DNA of 64,000 nucleotides from Oscillibacter sp. (GTDB lineage: Bacteria > Bacillota > Clostridia > Oscillospirales > Oscillospiraceae). The stretch covers positions 1 through 64,000 of the forward strand of contig JAAWGR010000008.1 of assembly GCA_022795445.1 (NCBI GenBank), written 5' to 3'. Positions 37,769 to 45,993 of this stretch are shown piece by piece. The first letter of the stretch is position 1. The number at the start of each line of letters is the position of its first letter. The position numbers were made by a program, and so were the translations under genes. Under the pieces are notes generated by a model. That model had not been told where the DNA came from and searched no databases. It was given only the letters and a program-made list of their open reading frames with translations.

Positions 37769-39714
37769 TATTAGCAGAGAGTGCCGGATTTTGTTACGGT
37801 GTACAACGTGCAGTGGAGTTGGCGGAACAGACGGCCCAAGAAACGGGTGTCTGCTGGATGCTAGGAGACCTGATCCACAATCGTTACGCCGTAGAGCGCC
37901 TCAACCAATTCGGTATTCAAAAAGCGGCGGGCCTAGAGAAATTGCAGGCAGGCGATACGGTGATTGTGCGTTCTCATGGGGAATTGAAAAGCGTTCTGGA
38001 TGGCCTAACCGCCCATGGTGTTCGCTGTGTGGACGCCACTTGCCCAAATGTACGCCGTATCCAGCACCTTGCGGCCCAGGCCGAGAAGGAGGGGCGGAGG
38101 CCCATTATCATTGGTGAACCTGACCATCCAGAGGTGCTGGCCGCCGCCAGCTGGTGCAGAAATCCCTTAGTACTGCAAGGACCAGAGGCCGTTCAAAAAT
38201 GGTTCTGCACACATCCGGAGAGCCGCGAAACACCCTTTTCGGTGATGGCACAGACCACTTGTATTCGTGAACTTTTTGAAACTTCTTGGAAAATCATAAA
38301 AAAAGAGTGTACAAACGCAAAAAAATTTGATACAATATGTAATGCTACGCATAAGCGTCAAGCTGAAGCGGCAAAAATTGCCGCCGAAGCGGACGTAATG
38401 GTTGTGGTAGGTGATCGTAAAAGCGCCAATACCAGACACCTGACGGAGATTTGCGCCAAGAGCTGCCCACAAGTTTTTCAGATTGAAAACGTGGACGAGC
38501 TTCCGCTGGGGATTTTCGCAGGCTGTTCGGTTGCGGGCCTTACGGCCGGTGCCTCCACGCCTGCGGGCATCATTAAGGAGGTATATGCAGCCATGAGCGA
38601 AGAAATCAAAAACACGGAAAACAAAGAGGAATCCTTTGAGGAACTGCTGAATCAGTCCTTCAAAACTTTAAATACAGGAGAGAAGGTAACCGGCATTGTG
38701 ACTGCCATCACTCCAACGGAGGTGCAGGTGGACGTAGGCGCTAAACAGGCGGCTTACATCAAGCTCAGCGAACTGACCGACGACCCCGCCGCCAAGCCGG
38801 AGGATGTGGTGAAGGTCGGCGACGAAATTGAAACGTACATTGTCCGCGTCAACGACGTGGAAGGTTATGCCGAGCTTTCCAAAAAGCGCCTGGATGCGGT
38901 TAAGGTTTGGGAGAATATTGAACAGGCCGTTGAAGAAAAAACCGTCCTCGAAGGTACCGTCACGGAAGAAAATAAGGGCGGTATCGTTGTGTCTGTCAAG
39001 GGCGTGCGGGTATTCGTTCCCGCTTCCCAGAGCGGCCAGCCCCGGGGTGCGGACCTCTCTGCCATGAAGGGCCAGAAAGTACAGCTCCGTATTACAGAAG
39101 TCAACCGCGCCCGCCGCCGGGTGGTTGGTTCTATCCGTTCCGTCACCGATGAGGCCCGCCGTGCCGCCCAAGAGGAAATTTGGGCCAATATCGAAGCCGG
39201 CAAGCGCTACACTGGTACTGTGAAATCCATGACTAGCTATGGCGTGTTTGTCGACATTGGCGGCGTGGACGGTATGGTACATATCTCGGAACTGAGCTGG
39301 AGCCGCATCAAGACACCTTCCGAGATCTGCAAAGTCGGTGATACCATGGAGGTCTATGTCATCTCCTTCGACTCCGAGAAACGTAAGATCTCCCTGGGCG
39401 TAAAAGATCACAATATTGACCCCTGGCAGGTCTTTATGGACAAGTATAGCGTAGGTGACGTGGCTTCTGTGCGTATCGTGAAGCTCATCACTTTCGGTGC
39501 GTTTGCTGAAGTGGTTCCTGGTGTGGATGGTCTGATCCATATTTCCCAGATTGCGGACCGCCGCATCGAGAAGCCGGAGGACGTTCTGTCCGAGGGTCAG
39601 ATTGTAGATGCGAAAATCACTGCCGTGGACGAGGAGCGCAAAAAGATCTCCCTGTCTATCCGTGCCTTGCTGGTTCCCGCCGCAGAGCAGACTGAGGACG
39701 ACGAGGAAGAATAA
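37759..39714 (+). CDS. ispH: Bifunctional IspH (HMBPP reductase) - ribosomal protein S1 fusion
   Basis: 651 aa. Residues 1-285 are IspH, which makes isopentenyl and dimethylallyl diphosphate from HMBPP using a 4Fe-4S cluster held by Cys12 (GFCYGV), Cys95 (ATCPN) and Cys194 (TICNATHKRQ); VAGLTAGASTP closes the domain. From about 305 there are four S1 RNA-binding repeats (TGIVTAITPTEVQVDVG; LEGTVTEENKGGIVVSVKG; TGTVKSMTSYGVFVDIGGVDGMVH; SVRIVKLITFGAFAEVVPGVDGLIH), and an acidic tail. The fusion is known in Clostridia. The reading frame is continuous with no sign of a break. GGAGGG precedes the GTG start. Confidence 0.96.
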   Translation: MRVILAESAGFCYGVQRAVELAEQTAQETGVCWMLGDLIHNRYAVERLNQFGIQKAAGLEKLQAGDTVIVRSHGELKSVLDGLTAHGVRCVDATCPNVRRIQHLAAQAEKEGRRPIIIGEPDHPEVLAAASWCRNPLVLQGPEAVQKWFCTHPESRETPFSVMAQTTCIRELFETSWKIIKKECTNAKKFDTICNATHKRQAEAAKIAAEADVMVVVGDRKSANTRHLTEICAKSCPQVFQIENVDELPLGIFAGCSVAGLTAGASTPAGIIKEVYAAMSEEIKNTENKEESFEELLNQSFKTLNTGEKVTGIVTAITPTEVQVDVGAKQAAYIKLSELTDDPAAKPEDVVKVGDEIETYIVRVNDVEGYAELSKKRLDAVKVWENIEQAVEEKTVLEGTVTEENKGGIVVSVKGVRVFVPASQSGQPRGADLSAMKGQKVQLRITEVNRARRRVVGSIRSVTDEARRAAQEEIWANIEAGKRYTGTVKSMTSYGVFVDIGGVDGMVHISELSWSRIKTPSEICKVGDTMEVYVISFDSEKRKISLGVKDHNIDPWQVFMDKYSVGDVASVRIVKLITFGAFAEVVPGVDGLIHISQIADRRIEKPEDVLSEGQIVDAKITAVDEERKKISLSIRALLVPAAEQTEDDEEE

Positions 39715-39734
39715 TCTCAATTTCCAACCAAATC

Positions 39735-39769
39735 AAAAGGCAGACCCGGGATCGGGTCTGCCTTTTTGC
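39735..39769 (+). terminator. Terminator of the cmk-ispH-rpsA operon
   Basis: AAAAGGCAGACCCG (39735-39748) pairs perfectly with CGGGTCTGCCTTTT (39753-39766), loop GGAT, with a TTTTT run at its end. Confidence 0.92.
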
Positions 39770-39800
39770 GTAAAATTTTGTGATTTTTTTCACGTTTGCA

Positions 39801-39829
39801 TTGCAATGTTTTCCCAAAGCTGGTATACT
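39801..39829 (+). promoter_or_regulatory. Sigma-A promoter of the CoA-transferase gene
   Basis: TTGCAA (39801-39806) and TATACT (39824-39829), spacer 17 bp. The leader is about 100 nt. Confidence 0.7.
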
Positions 39830-39933
39830 ATAACAATAAGCATATATGCTGGAGGTTCTTCATCTGTTGGAAGTTAAACCGCCGTAAATTCCCTGCTATA
39901 GAGGGCAAAACAATTTCTACTGGAGGAAACGAT

Positions 39934-41280
39934 ATGCACTATTTGGAGGAATACAAGCAAAAGCTGACGACCGCCGCCGAGGCAGTGAAAACCGTCAAGT
40001 CTGGTGATTGGGTAGATTATGGATGGTGTGTTTGTACTGCTAATGCCTTGGATAAGGCTCTCGCGGCCCGTTCAGAGGAACTGACAGATGTAAAAATCCG
40101 TGGCGGCATCTTGACACGCCGTCCCGCGATTTTCGATGTCCCGAATGTAGCAGACCACTTTACTTGGAACTCCTGGCATATGAGCGGCATTGAGCGTAAA
40201 GCCGTGAAGGAAGGGTTTGCCTATTACATCCCGCTGCGCTATTCCGAACTGCCCGGCTATTACCGCGACTGTATCAAAACGCTGGATGTGGCTATGTTCC
40301 AGGTAGCTCCCATGGACGAGCATGGCTGGTTCAATTTCGGCCCTGGAGGATCCCATTTAAAGGCTGTCTGTGAATGCGCCAAAACGATTATCGTGGAGGT
40401 CAACAAAAACATTCCGGTCTGCTTGGGCGGTTTTGAGAACTGCATTCATATTAGTGATATCAATATGATTGTAGAGGGAGAAAATCCCCTAATGGAAACC
40501 CTGGGCGGCAGCGGCGCTGCGTCCGAGGTGGATTTGGCGGTGGCAAAGCTGGTGGTTTCTGAGATCCCCGACGGTGCATGCCTCCAGCTGGGCATCGGCT
40601 CCATGCCGAACGCCATCGGCAAAATGATCGCCGACTCTGACTTGAAAGACCTGGGCGTCCACACGGAAATGTATGTAGACGCATTTGTGGATATGTCTAT
40701 GGCAGGCCGCATCACCGGCGCGTGCAAGCCTTTCGACCGGGGACGGCAGACCTACGCCTTTGCGGCGGGTACTCAGAAACTGTACGACTTCCTGAACAAC
40801 AATTCCGAGTGCATGGCAGCCCCTGTCAATTATGTGAACGATATCGCCCGGGTATCTCAGATCGAAAATTTCATGTCAATTAACGGCGCTGTGGACATCG
40901 ACCTGTTCGGGCAAGTGTCATCGGAATCCTCTGGTATCAACCACATTTCCGGCGCAGGCGGTCAACAGGATTTCGTAATGGGCGCATACCTCGCCAAGGG
41001 CGGCAAGAGCTTTATTTGCTGCTCCTCGTCCTTCACAGACAAAGGAACCGGCCAATTAAAGTCCCGTATCCGGCCCACCCTGGTTGAGGGTTCTGTGGTT
41101 ACTGCTACGCGTACTAACCTGCATTGGTTGGTGACAGAATACGGCAAGTTCAATGTCAAAGGCAAGTCTACCTGGGAGCGGGTGGAAGGCATTATCAGCC
41201 TCGCCCATCCACAGTTCCGGGAGGAATTGATCCAGGAAGCAGAGAAAATGCGCATCTGGAGGCGTTCTAACAAGCGGTAA
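39934..41280 (+). CDS. Family 1 CoA-transferase (acetyl-CoA hydrolase/transferase family)
   Basis: 448 aa, in the length range of butyryl-CoA:acetate and 4-hydroxybutyrate CoA-transferases. The expected catalytic Glu is Glu245 in [10 protein letters not shown]; the CoA-binding glycine motif is [12 protein letters not shown] near residue 350, preceded by [10 protein letters not shown]. The enzyme swaps CoA between acyl-CoA and a carboxylate through a glutamyl-CoA intermediate in the cytoplasm. In this kind of gut anaerobe it would fit butyrate formation, but the substrate cannot be read from sequence and no other fermentation gene is close. ATG 39934 follows GGAGG; an in-frame upstream extension overlaps the promoter and is rejected. 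Confidence 0.9.
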   Translation: MHYLEEYKQKLTTAAEAVKTVKSGDWVDYGWCVCTANALDKALAARSEELTDVKIRGGILTRRPAIFDVPNVADHFTWNSWHMSGIERKAVKEGFAYYIPLRYSELPGYYRDCIKTLDVAMFQVAPMDEHGWFNFGPGGSHLKAVCECAKTIIVEVNKNIPVCLGGFENCIHISDINMIVEGENPLMETLGGSGAASEVDLAVAKLVVSEIPDGACLQLGIGSMPNAIGKMIADSDLKDLGVHTEMYVDAFVDMSMAGRITGACKPFDRGRQTYAFAAGTQKLYDFLNNNSECMAAPVNYVNDIARVSQIENFMSINGAVDIDLFGQVSSESSGINHISGAGGQQDFVMGAYLAKGGKSFICCSSSFTDKGTGQLKSRIRPTLVEGSVVTATRTNLHWLVTEYGKFNVKGKSTWERVEGIISLAHPQFREELIQEAEKMRIWRRSNKR

Positions 41281-41400
41281 CCAGCAAAGTTCAGCGTTCC
41301 CTTTCCCTAAAAAACACCGGCGGTTTTATTCTGCAAACTACGAACATTTTGAAGTGTCAAAAGCAAGCGGACGCCGCTGCAGCGGCAAAGGGGGAGAACT

Positions 41401-41889
41401 ATGTTCAGGATTGGGGACCAAGTTGTGCATCCCATGCACGGTGCGGGCGTGATTGATGATATCGTCCGCGAAAAAGTAACAGGCAGTATGAAGGAATATT
41501 ATGTCTTCAAGATGCCAGTGGGCGGTCTGATACTGAAAATTCCGACAGCGAATTGTCAGACAATCGGAATCCGTTCCGTCAGTACACCTTCCGAGGTGGA
41601 GTCGTTTTTGGCGGGTATTCCCTCCTTGGAAGTGGAGGTCAACACAAATTGGAACAAGCGCTATCAGGAAAACCTGATGCGGTTGAAAAGCGGCGACTTA
41701 AATGAGGTTGCTAGAGTTGTCAAAGCCCTGATGCACCGTGAATCCCGCCGAAGCCTCTCCACTGGGGAGCGGAAGATGCTCCATAGTGCAAAACAAATCA
41801 TCATCTCCGAAATGGTGCTGGCGGAAGGTTGTGCCTATCAGGACGCAGAGGCCCGGCTGGACCATGCCATGCGGCAGAAGCCCCAGTGA
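41401..41889 (+). CDS. CarD/CdnL-like transcriptional regulator
   Basis: 162 aa. The N-terminal Tudor-like RNA polymerase-interaction domain reads FRIGDQVVHPMHGAGVIDDIVREKV...YYVFKMPVGGLILKIPTANC; the C-terminal half is helical and basic (NKRYQENLMRLKSGDLNEVARVVKALMHRE, SLSTGERKMLHSAKQIIISEM) and should bind DNA near promoters. It precedes ispD by 24 bp, a common arrangement in Clostridia. ATG follows AAAGGGGGAG. Confidence 0.95.
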   Translation: MFRIGDQVVHPMHGAGVIDDIVREKVTGSMKEYYVFKMPVGGLILKIPTANCQTIGIRSVSTPSEVESFLAGIPSLEVEVNTNWNKRYQENLMRLKSGDLNEVARVVKALMHRESRRSLSTGERKMLHSAKQIIISEMVLAEGCAYQDAEARLDHAMRQKPQ

Positions 41890-41913
41890 TGTGAGGGGCG
41901 GAGGGAGGTTTCT

Positions 41914-42645
41914 ATGCTGTCATTTTTTAAGAAGGCTCGGGAATCCTGCCGCCCCCGCTGTGCTGCGCTGGTACCCGCGGCAGGGGCGTCCCACCGGATG
42001 GGCGGGATCAACAAACTGCTGGAACCATTGGACGGCGTACCGGTATTGGTTCGGACATTGACCGCTTTACAGCTTGCTCAGCGGATTGATGAGATTATTG
42101 TTGCCAGCCGGGAGGAAGATTTAATAGAAATTTCCCATCTTTGCCAAAGCTATGGGATCTCCAAATGTACAAAGATCGTCCAGGGCGGCGAAAGCCGGGT
42201 ACATTCTGTGTTATTGGCTGCATTGGAAGTTTCGCCCGAGGTTCAGCTTTTAGCAGTTCACGATGGTGCACGCCCGCTGCTGACGCCAGAACTAGCAGAC
42301 GATGTAATTGCAGCAGCAGCCCGCTGTTCTGCCGCCGTTCCGGCAGTACCTTTGAAGGACACCATAAAATCTTTCCGTCCAGACGGAGCTGTAGAAGAAA
42401 CTCTGGCCCGGGAGCACCTGCGGTCAATCCAGACGCCTCAGGTGTTTGACGCCGCACTGCTGAAAGCGGCGCTCCAAGCAGCTATTGAGAAAAATCTGCC
42501 CATCACAGACGACGCATCTGCTGTAGAACAACTGGGAAAGATCGTTTTTTTAGTTGATGGCGACGAAGAGAATATTAAAATCACAACACCGATTGATTTG
42601 GTTCTCGCAGAAGCGATTTTGCAGGACCGGAAGGAGCGGTCATGA
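41914..42645 (+). CDS. ispD: 2-C-methyl-D-erythritol 4-phosphate cytidylyltransferase
   Basis: 243 aa. MEP-pathway enzyme joining CTP and MEP. The nucleotide-binding N-terminal loop is LVPAAGASHRMGGINKLLEPLDGVPVLVRTL; VHDGARPLLTPELADDVI and AVPLKDTIK are typical, as is the C-terminal ITTPIDLVLAEAIL. The N-terminus has about 18 residues (MLSFFKKARESCRPRCAA) not usually seen. It overlaps ispF by 4 bp. Confidence 0.97.
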   Translation: MLSFFKKARESCRPRCAALVPAAGASHRMGGINKLLEPLDGVPVLVRTLTALQLAQRIDEIIVASREEDLIEISHLCQSYGISKCTKIVQGGESRVHSVLLAALEVSPEVQLLAVHDGARPLLTPELADDVIAAAARCSAAVPAVPLKDTIKSFRPDGAVEETLAREHLRSIQTPQVFDAALLKAALQAAIEKNLPITDDASAVEQLGKIVFLVDGDEENIKITTPIDLVLAEAILQDRKERS

Positions 42646-43133
42646 CGACCCTGCGTATTGGCCACGGCTATGATGTCCACCGTTTGGAGCCAGGACGCCG
42701 TTTGGTTTTAGGCGGTGTGGAAATTTCCTGGGAAAAGGGCCTTCTAGGCCACTCCGATGCCGATGTATTGACCCATGCCGTTATGGACGCTCTTGCTGGC
42801 GCGGTGCGGCTAGGAGACATCGGCATGCTGTTCCCGGACTCTGACCCAGTCTATGCGGGAATTTCCAGCCTCAAGCTGTTGGCAGAGGTCGGTCGGCTGC
42901 TGCGGGAACACAACTTTACTGTAGTGAATATCGACGCTACGCTTATAGCACAAGCACCCAAAATTGCTCCATATAAGGCCCAGATGGCGGAGAACATTGC
43001 TGCCGCTCTGGGTGTGGAAGTGGAACAGGTTAACGTTAAGGCTACTACTGAGGAGTACCTCGGCTTCACAGGTGACGGTTCCGGCATGGCAGCACATGCA
43101 GTTGTGCTGGTAGAGAAGAAGGGAACGAGATAA
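42642..43133 (+). CDS. ispF: 2-C-methyl-D-erythritol 2,4-cyclodiphosphate synthase
   Basis: 163 aa. Zinc ligands in RIGHGYDVHRL (Asp and His) and the later His in HSDADVLTHAVMDALAGAVRLGDIG mark IspF; the C-terminal VNVKATTEEYLGFTGDGSGMAAHAVVLV is standard. It cyclises CDP-ME 2-phosphate with release of CMP. Coupled to ispD. Confidence 0.98.
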   Translation: MTTLRIGHGYDVHRLEPGRRLVLGGVEISWEKGLLGHSDADVLTHAVMDALAGAVRLGDIGMLFPDSDPVYAGISSLKLLAEVGRLLREHNFTVVNIDATLIAQAPKIAPYKAQMAENIAAALGVEVEQVNVKATTEEYLGFTGDGSGMAAHAVVLVEKKGTR

Positions 43134-43209
43134 AAAATATCGTTTTGCTGGTTGGCCCGCCGTCGTTTTTAATGGAAAAGAGAATGCGGCCAGATTCTCC
43201 AAACCTTCA

Positions 43210-43234
43210 GAGGCTCTTCAAGCCTGCTTGAAAG
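43210..43234 (+). repeat. Short repeat, second copy (downstream of ispF)
   Basis: GAGGCTCTTCAAGCCTGCTTGAAAG resembles 34159-34183 and includes the palindrome CTTCAAGCCTGCTTGAAG-like CTTCAAG/CTTGAAA. It lies 28 bp before a terminator. Confidence 0.4.
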
Positions 43235-43261
43235 ACGTTCCTGGACAAAGCTCATCTAAGG

Positions 43262-43289
43262 AAAGCCCTGCTGAAACGCAGGGCTTTTT
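43262..43289 (+). terminator. Terminator of the CarD-ispD-ispF unit
   Basis: AAAGCCCTGC (43262-43271) pairs with GCAGGGCTTT (43278-43287), loop TGAAAC, ending in TTTTT. Confidence 0.9.
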
Positions 43290-43344
43290 GTTTCGCACAT
43301 TTCCCTTTTCCATCCATAGAATGGATAGAAAGGAGGAGTGCAAC

Positions 43345-43596
43345 GTGGAGCATTATTTGATCCTCGCCCGTTCTGTGACCTACGCGCAAAGAATGCAGAA
43401 AGTCTTGGGGCGGACGGGTATCCGCTGCCAAATTTACCGTGCTCCCAGAGACCTGACGGACCTGGGCTGCGCCTATGCTGTGCGGATAGCCGCCGGTGAT
43501 TTACAGGCAGCATTGACAACCCTTCATGCGGAGTCTTTGGACCCCGTTCAAATATTTTTATACCAGCGCGGACTGTACCAGGAGGTGCAGCCATGA
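43345..43596 (+). CDS. DUF3343 protein (putative Se/S carrier-like)
   Basis: 83 aa. YLILARSVTYAQRMQKVLGRTGIRCQIYRAPRDLTDLGCAYAVRIAAGDLQAAL matches DUF3343, which has been suggested to carry selenium or sulfur. The conserved Cys is in LGCAYAVRI. The start is GTG at 43345, 8 bases after AAGGAGG. It overlaps the cysteine desulfurase gene by 4 bp, so the two products probably act together. No selD, yedF or selenium-dependent hydroxylase gene is in the window. Confidence 0.85.
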   Translation: MEHYLILARSVTYAQRMQKVLGRTGIRCQIYRAPRDLTDLGCAYAVRIAAGDLQAALTTLHAESLDPVQIFLYQRGLYQEVQP

Positions 43597-44723
43597 TCTA
43601 TTTTGACAGCGCGGCAACCACCTTCCAAAAACCAGCCGGAGTTGCCGCCGCCATGTGGGACGCTCTAGCGATGATGAGTTCTCCTGGACGGGGTGGGCAT
43701 CCCGCCGCTATGCGGGCTGCTGACATAGCCTTCCAATGCAGGAGTGAGCTGGCGGAGCTGTTCCACCTGGACAATCCAGAACAGGTGGTGTTTACTATGA
43801 ACGCCACCCATGCCCTGAACATTGCCATTAAAAGCCTGGTACCGCCGGGGGGGAAGGCAGTTATTTCTGGTTATGAACACAATGCCGTCACCCGTCCCCT
43901 GAACGCATTAGGGGCAAATACTTCAGTCGCAGCATCTCCATTGTTCCATTCTGAAGAAGCGGTGCGTGCTTTCGACAATCTAATAAAGCCTGGCATAAAC
44001 GCCGTGGTCTGCAACCATGTTTCCAACGTTTTTGGCTTCATCCAACCAATCGAGAAAATCGCCGTCCTCTGCCGGACTAGGGGCGTCCCGCTGATTATTG
44101 ACGCTTCCCAGTCAGCAGGGGTACTGCCGCTAAACATGAAAGCACTGGGCGCGGCTTTTATTGCGATGCCTGGACACAAGGGCCTGTATGGTCCTCAAGG
44201 CACTGGCGTCTTGCTTTGCGGCGACGGTGTTCCGACACATCCGTTGTTGGAGGGGGGAACCGGCAGTCTGTCCATCCAACAGCAGATGCCGGATTTCCTG
44301 CCGGACCGCCTGGAGGCCGGTACCCACAATATGCCAGGAATTGCCGGACTTCTGGCAGGGGTACGATATGTGCGGCAGAGGGGGATGGAAAAAATATTAG
44401 ACCGGGAACGTCGGCTGACGCGTCAAGCAATGGAGGGTTTCCGCCAAATCCCCAATCTTCACGTTTATGCGAAGCCGGAAATGCAAAGCCAAACCGGCGT
44501 ATTGTCGCTGACGGTCGAAAACCAAGATTCGGAAGAACTCGGCGCGGCACTGGCGGAACGGAACATCGCCGTCCGTGCAGGACTGCATTGTGCACCACTA
44601 GCGCACAAAAATGCTGGGACACTTGAAACAGGGACTGTTCGCATAAGCGTTTCAGATTTCAACACGCCGGAGGAAGTAGCCCGGTTGGTTTCTGCTGTAC
44701 GGCAGGTTCTCACCAGAAACTGA
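43593..44723 (+). CDS. Cysteine desulfurase / selenocysteine lyase-like aminotransferase class V
   Basis: 376 aa. It starts IYFDSAATTFQKP. The PLP lysine is Lys196 in MPGHKGLYGPQGTG, the pyridine-nitrogen Asp is in IIDASQSAG, and a catalytic Cys (Cys333) lies in GLHCAPLAHK. This is the SufS/Csd-like group I recall as TIGR01977 (EF2568 type), often linked with DUF3343 and selenium metabolism. It removes sulfur (or selenium) from cysteine (or selenocysteine) to form a persulfide. No scaffold gene (iscU/sufU) adjoins it. Coupled to DUF3343. Confidence 0.9.
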   Translation: MIYFDSAATTFQKPAGVAAAMWDALAMMSSPGRGGHPAAMRAADIAFQCRSELAELFHLDNPEQVVFTMNATHALNIAIKSLVPPGGKAVISGYEHNAVTRPLNALGANTSVAASPLFHSEEAVRAFDNLIKPGINAVVCNHVSNVFGFIQPIEKIAVLCRTRGVPLIIDASQSAGVLPLNMKALGAAFIAMPGHKGLYGPQGTGVLLCGDGVPTHPLLEGGTGSLSIQQQMPDFLPDRLEAGTHNMPGIAGLLAGVRYVRQRGMEKILDRERRLTRQAMEGFRQIPNLHVYAKPEMQSQTGVLSLTVENQDSEELGAALAERNIAVRAGLHCAPLAHKNAGTLETGTVRISVSDFNTPEEVARLVSAVRQVLTRN

Positions 44724-44848
44724 CCAAAAGCCATTGCTTCCCAAACAAAAATGTGGAGAAACTGCTTTCAAACGAAAAACCGAAACCTATGTAAAAGTAT
44801 AATACTTTACAGAAAATGGATTGCATGGAATTCATTGGTTTTTTTAGG

Positions 44849-44879
44849 ATGGCCCGCAGGTTTCTGCGGGCCCATTTAA
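44849..44879 (+). terminator. Probable terminator downstream of the cysteine desulfurase gene
   Basis: ATGGCCCGCAG (44849-44859) pairs with CTGCGGGCCCAT (44864-44875) with one bulged base, loop GTTT, followed by TTAA. It is 125 bp from the stop codon. Confidence 0.6.
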
Positions 44880-45001
44880 CATGTAGAATCTATTCTTGCT
44901 TTCCGCCTTACCCGTCTTTGCCTTGTAATGCAGCTTACCCACTACCAAAAACTGCGTTTTGAACTTTTCTGAACAGTCCGTGAATTTTCCCTTACTTTAC
45001 C

Positions 45002-45030
45002 TTGCTTTTTACCAGTAGGTTCTATATAAT
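45002..45030 (+). promoter_or_regulatory. Sigma-A promoter of cdaA-cdaR
   Basis: TTGCTT (45002-45007) and TATAAT (45025-45030), spacer 17 bp, 33 bp before the start codon. Confidence 0.7.
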
Positions 45031-45062
45031 CTAACTAATCATGGCCTGAAAGGAAGGACAAC

Positions 45063-45992
45063 ATGGGAGGTACAGAACAGGCAGCCGGCTTGGGCCGGTA
45101 TTTGCTGAATGTTGAAATTATGGGCGCGGCGCTCTCGGACCTGCCAGCCATCATTGGCCGGTATTTGCTGAGTATTGAGGTTTCCGATGTACTGGACATC
45201 GCGCTCATGGTGTTCGTATTGTATAAGCTTCTAACCCTAGTACAAAGCACAAAAGCTGCCAGCCTGTTAAAAGGACTGTTTGTCTTTTTCGCGGTGTTGC
45301 TGCTGTCATACTTGTTCCATCTGAACGGCATTTATTACTTAATGAGCCGGATGGTGCAGTGGGGCGTATTGGCGTTGATCATCCTGTTCCAGCCTGAGAT
45401 CCGCCGGATTTTGGAGGAAATGGGCAGCCGTAGAATTTTTGCGTTTTTTACTCAAGCGGAAAATGCCAGCGTCTTGGAACAAACCATTGGGCAAACTGTG
45501 CTGGCCTGCGCAGAGATGTCCCAATCCCGCACAGGTGCGCTGATTGTGTTTGAGCGGGAGATTCTGCTGGATGATATGGTTCGCAGTGGTACTGTACTGG
45601 ATGCAGCTGTTTCTAGTGAACTGCTGAAGAATATTTTCTTCATAAAAGCGCCAATGCACGATGGCGCTGTTATCATCCGTCATGGGCGTGTGTTGGGCGC
45701 AGGTTGTATGCTGCCCCTGAGCCGTAATGTGAACCTCTCCCGTGACTTGGGGATGCGGCACCGGGCAGGCATTGGCATGAGCGAGAATTCTGACGCAGTC
45801 GTTGTAATTGTGTCGGAGGAAACTGGCTCTATATCTGTAGTGGTTGGTGGTATGCTCAAGCGGCACCTGAAACCGGAAACATTGGAAAACCTTCTGCGGA
45901 ACGAACTTCTTCCACAGGAGGAGGACGGGACGGAGAAGCAGAAATTCAGTTTTGCGAACCTGCTGCGCCCTAAGAAAAACGGAGGGGCCTAA
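45063..45992 (+). CDS. cdaA: Diadenylate cyclase CdaA
   Basis: 309 aa. It makes the second messenger c-di-AMP from two ATP at the membrane. Three hydrophobic helices (about 40-60, 68-90, 93-105) precede the DAC domain with the catalytic DGA at 200-202 (MHDGAVIIRHG) and RHR at 232-234 (MRHRAGIG). The N-terminus is longer than usual and contains an internal repeat: GRYLLNVEI and GRYLLSIEV, 21 residues apart, encoded by an identical 16-bp segment. ATG 45063 follows AAGGAAGG; ATG 45120 would give the usual length but lacks a ribosome binding site. cdaR follows by 1 bp. Confidence 0.96.
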   Translation: MGGTEQAAGLGRYLLNVEIMGAALSDLPAIIGRYLLSIEVSDVLDIALMVFVLYKLLTLVQSTKAASLLKGLFVFFAVLLLSYLFHLNGIYYLMSRMVQWGVLALIILFQPEIRRILEEMGSRRIFAFFTQAENASVLEQTIGQTVLACAEMSQSRTGALIVFEREILLDDMVRSGTVLDAAVSSELLKNIFFIKAPMHDGAVIIRHGRVLGAGCMLPLSRNVNLSRDLGMRHRAGIGMSENSDAVVVIVSEETGSISVVVGGMLKRHLKPETLENLLRNELLPQEEDGTEKQKFSFANLLRPKKNGGA

Positions 45993-45993
45993 C

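Larger units (their letters stand above)
44724..45062. other. 339-bp intergenic region before cdaA
   Basis: It contains an AT-rich palindrome GTAAAAGTATAATACTTTAC (about 44791-44811), a terminator-like stem at 44849-44875, and the cdaA promoter at 45002-45030. I see no open reading frame with a ribosome binding site in it. Confidence 0.5.

Noticed and set aside
38668-39720. A 350-codon minus-strand frame opposite the S1 repeats
   Set aside because: Antisense shadow of the repeated S1 domains.
41373-41386. Palindrome GCCGCTGCAGCGGC just before the CarD gene as a regulatory site
   Set aside because: Short and GC-rich; no promoter elements overlap it and I cannot distinguish it from chance.
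43172-43231. A 19-codon open frame between ispF and DUF3343
   Set aside because: No ribosome binding site and overlaps the short repeat and terminator region; unlike the spoVM-like ORF it has no family match.
44791-44811. Promoter within the AT-rich palindrome GTAAAAGTATAATACTTTAC
   Set aside because: Contains TATAAT but no -35 at a usable distance and is 250 bp from cdaA, which has a better promoter.
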